DNA of 17,692 nt from Cephalothrix simula. Lineage: Eukaryota > Nemertea > Palaeonemertea > Archinemertea > Cephalotrichidae. This document shows, piece after piece, positions 1-8,900 of the stretch. Numbering within the stretch: position 1 is the first letter of the stretch; each line of letters begins with the position of its first letter. A program made the translations under genes and the position numbers. Under the pieces are notes generated by a model, which saw only the letters and a list, made by a program, of their open reading frames with translations, was not told where the DNA came from and did not search any database. The DNA is taken from NCBI GenBank assembly GCA_035591015.1, contig JAXIUW010240285.1, positions 1 through 17,692 of the forward strand. The letters are read 5' to 3'.

Positions 1-99
1 ATTTCACCAAATTTCGAATCAATGAAGTGGGTACATAAAGGATGGATATTTCATTATCATGTTCGGAAAACTACATCACGGTTTCGGTTTACTAAGTGA

Positions 100-255
100 A
101 ATTTTTTTATCACTGACAAATCTTTTGTACGGTGGGTTTCAAGATCTGCGCATGCGCGAATATTTATCTGCTTTCCCTCGGCTTTAAACCTGCATCATGT
201 GATGCGCATTGTTTCAAAACATATTCCTAGCAATTTTCAGAAAGTTCCGATCAAA
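100..255 (+). promoter_or_regulatory. Putative TATA-less promoter and 5' UTR with NRF-1 palindrome
   Basis: The stretch before the ATG at 256 holds a perfect palindromic NRF-1-type site, GCGCATGCGC, at 148-157, in otherwise AT-rich DNA. No TATA box is visible. NRF-1 sites are a known hallmark of constitutively active animal promoters. A one-codon upstream reading frame (ATG TGA) lies at 197-202, and a second ATG at 202 is in frame with the ATG at 256 but in a poorer context. The same NRF-1 site is kept in the inverted copy at 1323-1332, which supports its being functional. The transcription start cannot be placed; it probably lies between the NRF-1 site and about 195. That this promoter drives the giant gene is an inference from orientation and splice phase. 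Confidence 0.5.
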
Positions 256-263
256 ATGGCGGT
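253..263 (+). promoter_or_regulatory. YY1-like motif overlapping the start codon
   Basis: The sequence AAAATGGCGGT closely matches the known YY1 binding consensus (AANATGGCGGC), and its ATG is the proposed start codon. YY1 sites just downstream of transcription starts, with the motif's ATG used for translation, are known in animal housekeeping genes. The inverted copy keeps AAGATGGCAG at the matching position (about 1130-1140, minus strand). Confidence 0.45.
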
Positions 264-409
264 AGGCCACATTGAAGATTTGGAAACCGCGGAATGCGAA
301 AATTTATCGCAACTTTTAAGGACAATATGTAGCCATTATCGCAGGAAAAAGGCTGCAATATATAGCGATATCGCTATATCAGCCTTCACCTCCCTCATGG
401 ACTATGAAG
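256..409 (+). CDS. Probable first coding exon of the giant zinc-finger/RRM protein
   Basis: An ATG in a strong context (A at -3, G at +4) opens 51 codons and one extra base, ending at AAG|GTGATG, which fits the animal donor consensus well. The exon ends in phase 1, exactly what the acceptor at 2914 needs, and the joined codon would be Gly. The short peptide starts MAVGHIEDLE and is mostly helical in character, with a basic YRRKK patch. A weaker phase-1 donor at 454/455 (ATG|GTGTAA) would lengthen the exon by 15 codons. The better-looking GTAAAG at 457 is phase 0 and would throw the long exon out of frame. The open frame continues to 483. I chose 256 over the in-frame ATG at 202 because of its start context and the YY1 overlap. 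Additional small exons in the intron cannot be excluded. I do not recognise the peptide. Confidence 0.45.
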
Positions 410-646
410 GTGATGCTCCCAGTGTGCCTGTAATTGCACTAACCTGGGAATATGGTGTAAAGTTAAAAATCAACTTTATATAATTTGAAAAATAATAAAA
501 TTTATGGTGCCTTACGTATACATGTATTCGTATTCAATTGTATTGGAAATCGTACGTGTTTCGAAATTAACACCCTGAGACACCTATTATTAAAAATTAG
601 CGATAAACATAATATCACAAACTATCCTAAACTATCTAGAGATAAT

Positions 647-794
647 GGGTTTTGAAATACCCTCATGATTTTTCTTTCAACGTTTATCATACCTTCGGTC
701 TGATAAACATTTTATTCGTATATAATTGATACAAAGGAAGATTGAGACCCCGAGAGCACATTTCAAGCAAAATCATCGGGCATGTTCAAAACCC
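647..794. repeat. Fold-back (imperfect inverted repeat) in the intron
   Basis: GGGTTTTGAAATACCCTCAT plus GATTTT at 647-671 pairs imperfectly with the reverse complement of about 769-794 (AAAATCAT ... TTCAAAACCC). Nested inside is a second, perfect 8-bp inverted repeat, GTTTATCA (682-689) and TGATAAAC (701-708). It may be a small palindromic MITE; no target duplication is clear. Confidence 0.4.
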
Positions 795-941
795 ATATTT
801 CCAAAATACATGTAGTTAGTGATAAAATAAAAGTTTGAATATCGGAACGAAAGTGGTGTCCAATAAAAGATAAAAATATATGAAGTCCTACCGTAGTGAA
901 CTAACGGGTTTATATCTGTTATGTTCGATCGAAAGGGGGGG

Positions 942-967
942 CATTAGTCTCCTATAGCAGACTAATG
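942..967. repeat. Short perfect hairpin
   Basis: CATTAGTCT (942-950) and AGACTAATG (959-967) form a perfect 9-bp stem with an 8-base loop. It lies in the spacer between the two inverted promoter arms. No function can be assigned. Confidence 0.4.
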
Positions 968-1103
968 AAGTCCAGGAAAAATCATTGAATTATACCAGTT
1001 GTTATACATTGTAACTTATAACATTGCACAAATCGATAAATATGTTCTAAAAATACAAGTTTCTGTTAAAATTCGCCTAAAACTGTTTTATAATTGAGTA
1101 TTC

Positions 1104-1487
1104 CGCGGTTTCCCAATATGTGGCCTAAGTCTGCCATCTTTGATCGGAACTTTCTGAAAATGTTGTGACATACATGTAGTTTGTCAAAAAAGATTTAGAT
1201 CAGCCCCCCCCCGCCCCGTGTGGTGTCGATCAAATATTTGACCGTTCGATTACTAGAGTTTTTTAACACAACGCGCATCAAATGATGTAGGTTTGAAGCT
1301 GAGGAAAAGCAAATAAATATTCGCGCATGCGCATTAGCAGATCTTGAAACACGCCGAACATATTTTAATTGTTGTAGGCAGCCCTATCGGTCGTTTCCTT
1401 GTTAGTCAAAAAAATATTTACATAGTAAACCGAAACCTCGGTAGGCGAATGCCCCCTGTATTATTCAACTCACTTCATTGCCCAATC
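1104..1487 (-). repeat. Right arm of the inverted repeat: decayed promoter/first-exon copy
   Basis: Read on the minus strand this arm repeats the promoter, NRF-1 site (1323-1332), YY1-like site and start codon (ATG at 1137) of the left arm. The coding part is broken. Small indels relative to the left arm change the frame, and translation would stop after 23 codons at 1066. An insertion of about 95-100 bases (about 1164-1262), including a C-rich run at 1204-1217, is absent from the left arm. The copy points back toward the functional one, so any activity would give convergent, antisense transcription. A truncated pseudo-exon is the simplest reading. Confidence 0.65.
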
Positions 1488-1518
1488 TTTTGCGTACTGG
1501 AGTGAATTATACAGGGGG
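1452..1518. repeat. Short imperfect inverted repeat beside the transposon-like element
   Basis: CCCCCTGTATTATTCAACTC at 1452-1471 is nearly the reverse complement of 1499-1518, differing by one substitution and one base of length. Its inner part overlaps the end of the inverted promoter arm, so it may mark the breakpoint of the inversion or a tiny palindromic element. Confidence 0.35.
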
Positions 1519-1520
1519 AC

Positions 1521-1828
1521 CAATGGCGGTGGCCTTGGTTAAACGAGAACTAAGGCCCCCACCCATTAGGGCCCCCCAAAATAGACACACGCACACACCT
1601 GATTTTTGAGTGTACATGTACATTTTACATACACGGACGATTCCATTCACTTTTGGAGCCCCAGAGTAAATTACTTATAATAATTATACGTACATTTAAA
1701 TGTAGAAGTAAGATTAATTAAAGTTAAATTTTTGTTTGGTTCATAATATCTTGATTTATACTACAGTTGTAAAATCTATCATTATGGGGGCCCAACCCCC
1801 CCCCCCCCGAATTAGCGTACCGCCACTG
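1521..1828. mobile_element. Candidate degraded MITE with CARTGGCGGT termini
   Basis: The left end CAATGGCGGTGG and the inverted right end CAGTGGCGGTAC (reverse complement of 1817-1828) form short imperfect termini. Inside them both arms carry G/C-run blocks: GGCCCCCACCC and GGGCCCCCC on the left, a 13-base C run at 1796-1808 and GGGGGCCC on the right. The flanks AGGGGGAC (1513-1520) and AGGGGGAA (1829-1836) could be a target duplication with one mismatch. Animal genomes carry many short elements with CAGTGGCG termini followed by G runs. An 8-bp duplication would suit the hAT group, but G-rich low complexity makes chance matches possible. There is no coding capacity. Confidence 0.4.
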
Positions 1829-2698
1829 AGGGGGAAATTTGCCTGCGGGGATAATCACCCCCTTTATCAGGGGAAAAGTCAGGAAATTTCAAATAAGCCT
1901 TTAGAATTCACGGAACAGGGAATTTCACAAAAAAAGATATTTTTAATTTTCCAGGCAGTTTACGCAATAAAGTTTGTCGCTTTACGCATACAAAATCTTC
2001 GCAGTTATCACCAAATTAAGCCGCAAATGAATTTTTTCGTGAAGAGGGAAAGTCATGGAAATTAAAATCCGATGCTTCAATTTTCAAAAATTCCGTACCG
2101 ACGATAATTTTGGCTGCCGATGCCACTCCGCAGAAAATAATCCATGATTTCGGCTACCGAATCTAGTTCAGGCTTAGCAAAAACAGTGAAAGGGATGCAT
2201 AAAAGATCATTACAATTTTATTATTGTAAAGTGTTAAGATAATTAGGCCCCGTTTTACATATATTTGTGTTAAAATTTGCCTAATATTTTAGGTATTTTT
2301 TCCGAAGAGGGCTCTTGGGGATCACCACAAAGGGTCACAAAGTCAAATATGGTTTACATGAAAAAATTTCCGCGGTTTTAAACTCGAGCAGGTAATGTGT
2401 TCAAAGCTTGGCTCCCGGTGTGAATATGCTCAGTGTCACCTCTTCATAGTATAACATATACAGATAGTATGGCCTTTTTCGTCGGACACTGGCAACCGGC
2501 TTTTAGTGTGCCGGACACTGAACGCCGGGAGACACGGCAAACCGTTACACCGGTTTTTAAGAGCACACTGCACAGCTGTTTGAATCATATATCATATAAT
2601 TCCAGCAACCTCCAGATTTGCTTTACTTTCCATTTCCTGATTCCATATTGCGTTTCCCGATGGTATTCCAATCTCCGATTCCGTTTCCTGGTGCGACA

Positions 2699-2866
2699 GG
2701 ACTTAGTGACTGCAGTGCTGTGTGATCAGATCGCGAGATTGCATACTAAACTTATATACTTTAGCAAGGTCACTAATCCCTACGCCGGTTACCTTGCACT
2801 GGCTTCTTTCAAGTTTCCTTTAAGAGATGTATAGGTCGTCACTAAGCCCTTGCTGTCACTTAGTCC
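2699..2866. repeat. Cluster of GTCACTWAGYCC-like short repeats before the acceptor
   Basis: The same 12-base word recurs in both orientations: GGACTTAGTGAC (2699-2710), then GTCACTAATCCC (2769-2780), GTCACTAAGCCC (2838-2849) and GTCACTTAGTCC (2855-2866). The first and last form an inverted repeat around about 145 bases. It may be a small palindromic element or a local duplication; no function is evident. Confidence 0.35.
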
Positions 2867-2889
2867 TTTTACATTTTGTTCATTTTATA

Positions 2890-2914
2890 AATTTATACTA
2901 TTTTCTATTTGCAG
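2890..2914 (+). other. 3' splice acceptor of the giant exon
   Basis: A T-rich tract (TACTATTTTCTATTT) leads directly into GCAG, with AG at 2913-2914, and no AG lies within it. The acidic-serine protein sequence starts immediately after. Upstream of it the frame encodes hydrophobic, intron-like translation. The ATG at 2827 in the same frame lies on the intron side, so it is probably not the start. Only a phase-1 join keeps the long frame open. Confidence 0.8.
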
Positions 2915-5900
2915 GTCCTAAGAGTAGGGATAGCAGTTCAAGTGCGTCGTCTAATGATGAAATTCCGGAATATATTCATAAACTCAATAAGAATGTATTT
3001 CTCAATATAATAGTTACTGCATCACGTTTCATGCGTGAAATTCTAAATGATTTTATAGTAAGAAGTCATTTTGACCTTATCATCAGTCTTGTTAATCGAT
3101 GCATCAACATGGAAGACGTAAGGGAAAAAATGACTATTCTAATTTTTGAAAATCACACGTTTGCATGCATCAAAGATGCACTTTTATTCTCGGATTATGA
3201 AAATGAAATTACTAAGGATTTTTATGTTAAAAGCCTAAAAGCTGCAGCTCGTGCGTACAAACCACAATCAATGGACTTTATAAAAAGCGTTATTGAAGTT
3301 ATGAACTTGTTAAATAAAAATTTATTGGCGCCAATTGATGTTCCAAAAGTATCTTTTGAAATACTTCTAGAGAGGAGTTCGTGCAAAAATAATTCGTTAG
3401 CGGAGGTATTTGCTGGATTACCTACAGCGGAACAAGATTTTCAGACTACTTTTCTCCAACAAATCGAAAGGGATTTAATTCATCACGTGACTTTGAAACT
3501 AGAAGCTAATGCTAAAAGAAGGGAGGCCATGAAGCATATTGTTGATCGTCAAGTCGAGAAGCATATTCATGATCTTAAAGTCGAGCAGTCCGCTAGTTGT
3601 GTCAAGGAAACTTTATCAATGGATAGTCAACATATGTCCGTGAGTAAAGGTTATCCTAAGAGTATTAAAGCAGCTGATGCTTTAGAAAAAACTACAGTTT
3701 CCAGTATGATGAATGTTGATAATGGAATAGAAAATGTAGCTAAAGCAACTTCTGAAAATTTTGCCTCTCTACCTGATTCGATTATCCTTAACCAAGGCAA
3801 TATAGACGCTGTTAGTGATTCAAATGATCCTAAAAGTATTAAGGCAGCTGATATGTTAGATAGAAAAGTTTCCAGTTTGATGAATGTTGATAATGGAATA
3901 GCTGAGGCAATTTTGGGAAATCGTGCCTCTTTGCCTGAATCGATTATATTTAATCAAGACCATGATGATATGGAGGCTGTTAGCGATTCAACTGATAATT
4001 CATCTTTGAGTAGTAAGTTTGATGACGCTATTAGACTAATTGAAGAACAAATTTGTGAAAATCAAAACCACCCTGCCATACCAGACATTGAGTTACTTAA
4101 TGAAGCCCAGAACTCATCTAATAACGAATTTCGGTCTTTAATAATAGATGAAGATGCTTTGAGGAATTCGGATAATCAGCGTGTAGGATTACCTCATGTG
4201 CCGCAGGACGAAAATACAAAGGATGCTGTCTCCCAAGAAATCCCTAATGACGCAGATAATATTATTTCCGTCGAATTGACTACTAAATCAGGTGATGCAA
4301 TCTTCCGGGAAATATCCGTTCCATCAGATGATGCTATCTCCCGAGAACCGTCCACTCCATTAAGTGGTGCGATCCCTTCAATGGAGGTTCCATTTTCCGA
4401 TATATCTGATGATTCAAGTGATTCATTACCTGCTGTTTTAGGAAATCGGAAATATGAAGAAAGACAAGAAGAACCTGTAAGCGTGAACAAAGAGAAACCA
4501 GTATACTACAAACCACTTCCGGAATGCTTTCAGTTACCAGATCTTTCGTCATCTGATTCTTCCACATCACCAGATATCACTTTTGAAACAGTAAAAGAGG
4601 TTTCTGATAGTGAAATGAATAATATTGTAAGACATATTGAAATATGTGCAACTGATCACCAATCTGATCGGGAAACAGATAAAGAGGAGTGCCATAATCA
4701 GAATTTGAATTCAAATGAGACGTTACAGGATGATAGAGTAAAACCAAATGAGATGATTGATGTTCCCCCATTATCTCACAATGTTTGCAATGTTCCTGGG
4801 CCAAATTCATTAATGGAGTCTCGCGATACCAATCGCGAAATAACACCATTTTCGGATACGGTGGACTACGGATTAATGAGCACAGGCTGTGCAAATGATG
4901 ATGAAATGCGTGATAAAGTGCTAACTTTTAAAAAACAACATTTAGCTGATTTTGGGGATAAAATTGTCGAAAAAACGAAGGCAGTTGCCACTGAAGCTGT
5001 TGATGTTTTGAATTTGCCTCTCAATGTTGGAACAATCGCCAGTAAAAGTGACGTTAATTGGAAGGTGAACAAATTTCTTCAGGATGTCGATAAGTACAAG
5101 GATATTGATGGAGAATCTGAATTATCTGTACCCGAGATTAATAACATATCGAAAATCAGAAGAAGATCTGAAGAATCTGGATCTAATCTTCAAAAACAAT
5201 CTGGGGATTATTTACATGATTCGGATTATATAAGCTTCTCAGCCATAGGTGGTAGTATAGGAGATACTTATGCTTATGGTGCGCGAAGTCATATAACCAA
5301 TTATGGTTTTTCTATATTTAAGAAATACAGCATCGAAAAGGAGTTGGGCATTCTTGGAATAAGCCCATCTCCACATGTACTGAATGCGATAAGGTCAATT
5401 GATGCGCAATATACCAGTGCCAGTAACATTTGGCAAATCTTAACCTGTCTCAGGGAGAAATTGAAAGGATTAAAACGCGAGGAAAAAAATTTGATAATAA
5501 ACTTTCATCCACACTATTCACCAATTACGAATCGAACGAATTTATTTACGTGCCAGTCGTGTGAAATATCTTTTCTGAGTGTTAAAGCATTTGAATTTCA
5601 TCTACAAGACACTCAAGTTAAGCATGACTTTTATTGCGGACTTTGCAATGGATATTTTAGCGAAATATGTGTCGAGAAGATTCAAGCGCACATCCTCGAC
5701 GAATTAGAATTTGAGTTGTTCATGAGAAAGCACATTTGTTCGTGCGGGATGAGATTTTCCACGAAAATCTCACTTAAAATACACCAAAACACGATTCACA
5801 GACGGATTCGGTACATAATGATTTTACCGAAACGCAATAAGCCATCAGTTAGACTTAAGTGTGACATGTGTACCAGAACTTTCACATCAATAAGTATTCT

Positions 5901-8900
5901 AAGAAAGCACGCTGAAAGACATGCACTTAATGAGAAAAATAGGTGCAAAAAATGCGAAGCGCAATTTAGGATTAGAAACGATTTAGAACGTCACTCAGCA
6001 GTTCATACAAGAAAAGTTCCGCTAAGATGCGACTCTTGTTCTCTTGGATTTCTTTCAAAAGAATCCCTGAGGACACATGGATGCCGAAAGGCAAAGTATG
6101 TTTGCGTTTTCTGTTCAAAGATATTTAAACAGAAATCGTATTTCAAGATGCATATGTATCGACACTCTAAAGAAAGTCTTCGAAACTCGCGTAAATCATA
6201 CGTATGCTCAAAGTGCAGTTTTATTACTAAACTATTTTCATCGTTTTATCGGCATATTAGAAGCCACAAAATAATATGCCCCGAATGTCGTTTACCAAAA
6301 CATTCATATCACAAATGTCTTCCTAAAATTAATAAAATATTTGAAGAAAATTGTTTTAGTAACGGTAGCTCTAGCGAATATGAGGTTCACTATAAAAAGG
6401 TCAAAAGTGAAAAGAAGGAAGAGTTGGATGTTCAAAGTAAAAATGCTGAAGAGTCTACTTCTTCAGCTTCGTTGTTGAGTGTTGCTAAGCATAATGACTG
6501 TTTAGAGCATTCCAAAAAGGCTGACATCAGAGGCAGAAAGCAAGAACTTCGTCTTCACAAACATACGGTTGATTCTATTAAATCTCTTAACAAGTATAAG
6601 CGAGAAGAGATTGCCTCATCAAGTTGGAAACAAACTCACAAAACAGATACAACGTCAGTTAAAAAGTCTCGTGATACTTCCAAGAAATTCTATGACAAAC
6701 GTGATCGTAGACCGTCATATGATCGTTCGAAAAACAATAAGGATGTTTCTAAACTTCTTGAAACACCTTCCTTGAAAAAATCAGATCCTTTGAAGGGAAG
6801 TGAAAAAAAGCTGCCCACGTCAATGTCTCAAGCGCAAAAGTCTTCTTCACATGAAAAATTATGTGCTAAAAGTTCAAAGAAAGATGATAAAAAACCATAT
6901 ATTTCTACAACTAAAAGAAAACCTAGTGATCAATCTTTTAAGGGGGAAAAGCCTGTTTCAAAAGAAATAAAGAGTTCGCGAAATGGTTATAAACAGTATT
7001 CTAAATTGTCAAAATCTGCTGAAAATGATCTTCCGACTAAGAAAGGTTTTGTTACAGCGGCTAAAAGCGATGAGAAGGGCTCTGAAAAAAGTATTGGAGT
7101 TAAAACAGGAAAACATGAATCTGGTAATTTTAAGAAAGAAAATAATAAGAATAAACGAAATACGGCAAATAAGACGATTGATAAGTCAAAATATGTTAAC
7201 AAGGAATCTGAACCAAAAATGAAGAAACACGTTTCTGCAGAAAGATCAAAAAATGAAAGTAAAAAGCATCCAAATATGGTGAGAAAAATTGCTGTATCGA
7301 ACAATCGTGATCCAAAAGCGAGTAAAACTATCTCGAGTCCTAAAAAGCATAAACAAACGTCTAAAGGTTTGAGTATTAACATATCGCATTCCAATAAACC
7401 GCTTAATAGCTCTGGTGTCAGAAGTTCAAAGAATAAAATATTCACTAAAGAAAATTCAGTGAAATCTGGTCATAGTTCGTCAGTGGATAAAAATATGTTC
7501 AAAGAAAGAATTTCTGCAACTATGTTACATAATATGATGCAACAGTCAAAGACAAAGTCCGGAAAAGATTCATCGAAGCAAGCTATCTCTTCTCGAACTT
7601 TGAGTTCAGATAATGTCAACAATGTGATTTATGAAAAATCTTCGAAGAGTTTGAAGGACCAAAGTTTGTCTGCCACTAATGTAGATATAGGACCTCCCGC
7701 TGACAATAAAAGCGTTGATGTTCCTAATGAGAAAAAACCACAACGTTCAGATAGTGTTACCCGTCTTTTAGCTGCACCTGGTGCAAGAATTCGGAAAGCT
7801 CATCGATCTACGCAGTTACGGAAGCCGACTGTAGACGCTGTTTTAAAACCTTTAACAGCCCTAGCAATACCAAAGCCGATATTAAAGAATAAACCTTGGA
7901 TTGAAACTTTACAAACGCAAATGGAAGCCAATGATAAAATGCTTTCCTCGCCTAGTCCTGAGGTTTCCAATAAACATTCCAATTTGGACACATCGGGGGC
8001 TAATTTACCATTGGTAAAAGAAAAGATACATGATCATTATGATCCTGTGCCCAGCTATTTGTCGCAATTTGCGACAAGATCTTTTCCTAGCAAAACTCCA
8101 AACCGATATGAAACAGAAGATAAAGAAAATGCTACAAATGATCTGAATATAATCTCAAATGAAAAAGTTCCACTCTTTTATCAGGAATCAACTTCAGATA
8201 AAGATAAACTAAGCGTCACAGACTCTCCAAGAATTTCAGAAAATGAGATTGAATCAGAGTCTAAAGATATCTTCTTAGTTACTGCAAGTTCTAGTAAAGA
8301 TGATAAAGCAGAAACTAAATCTCTATTGGCTTCCAAAGACGTATCAGCGAGCTCAAATGACAACAAATCTGTATTAGAATATGACCCGATAAGCAATGAT
8401 TCGATTCATTCCGAACACTTTCTTTCTAACAATTGTGCAAAGGGCATCTCATCTGTCAGTCAAAAAGATATTGAAACTGCAGATTATCCCAAAAAGCATT
8501 TAAATGATATCTTGCCTGAAATTGAAGTGGCAGAAGATTCAATGACGGTTCCACCGATTGCAGATTCCGGAGACATTTCTAAATTAAAGCCTGCTTTATG
8601 TACTGATTTATATGAACCAATTAGTAACGATTCGATTGTTCCCATATTGAAAATTGAAGCACCAGAAGATTCAATGACGGTTTCACCGATTGCATATTCC
8701 GAAGAAATTTCTAAATTGAAGCCCGTTCTGTGTACCGATTTATATGAACCAATTAGTAACGATTCGATTGTTTCCATTTCAATTGATGATGAAAAATCGG
8801 TTTCCATAGCTGTGCATTCTGAAAGCAGCGATCGGGGTTCAAAGCTTGAAAAATTTGTTCCTTTCAAGCATCATAAATCCTCTTGTAGTTCTAGGAAAAA

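Larger units (their letters stand above)
15..298 (+). repeat. Left arm of a long diverged inverted repeat (promoter copy 1)
   Basis: This arm matches the reverse complement of about 1104-1487. Shared blocks, in order, are AATGAAGTG (about 22-30), GGTTTCGGTTTACTA (about 80-94), GTTTCAAGATCTG and the NRF-1 palindrome (about 137-157), GATGCGCATTGTTT-like sequence (about 201), TTTTCAGAAAGTTCCGATCAAA (about 234-255), the ATGGC start-codon block, TAGGCCACAT and GGAAACCGCGGAAT (about 281-294). Similarity fades after about 298. The left limit may lie outside the window. Confidence 0.75.
410..2914 (+). other. Predicted phase-1 intron with repeats and transposon debris
   Basis: This 2.5-kb stretch between the probable donor and the clear acceptor has no convincing coding sequence. 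It holds the inverted promoter copy (about 1104-1487), a fold-back structure (647-794), a perfect 9-bp hairpin (942-967), a transposon-like element with C-runs (1521-1828), a short CA tract near 1585-1599 and a cluster of GTCACTWA-type short repeats near the acceptor. In 1840-2690 I see nothing beyond AT-rich sequence and short chance frames. The extent depends on the exon 1 donor being right. Confidence 0.5.

Noticed and set aside
1066-1137. Minus-strand 23-codon frame as a real small gene
   Set aside because: It is the start of the decayed inverted copy of the first exon, with frame-changing indels relative to the left arm and an early stop.
1736-2065. 109-codon open frame with a Pro-rich start
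   Set aside because: The Pro run is the 13-base C tract of the transposon-like element; the frame has no coding character.
2433-2834. 133-codon open frame before the giant exon
   Set aside because: It has no recognisable domain, contains short genomic repeats, and ends beside the acceptor in another frame. It is probably chance.
2827-2914. ATG at 2827 as the start of the giant protein
   Set aside because: It lies upstream of a strong acceptor, its translation is intron-like and hydrophobic, and its context is poor. It would be used only if the intron were retained or transcription began inside it.
6987-7445. 152-codon minus-strand frame
   Set aside because: It is the antisense of the Lys/Ser-rich region, with a hydrophobic translation typical of A-rich sense sequence.
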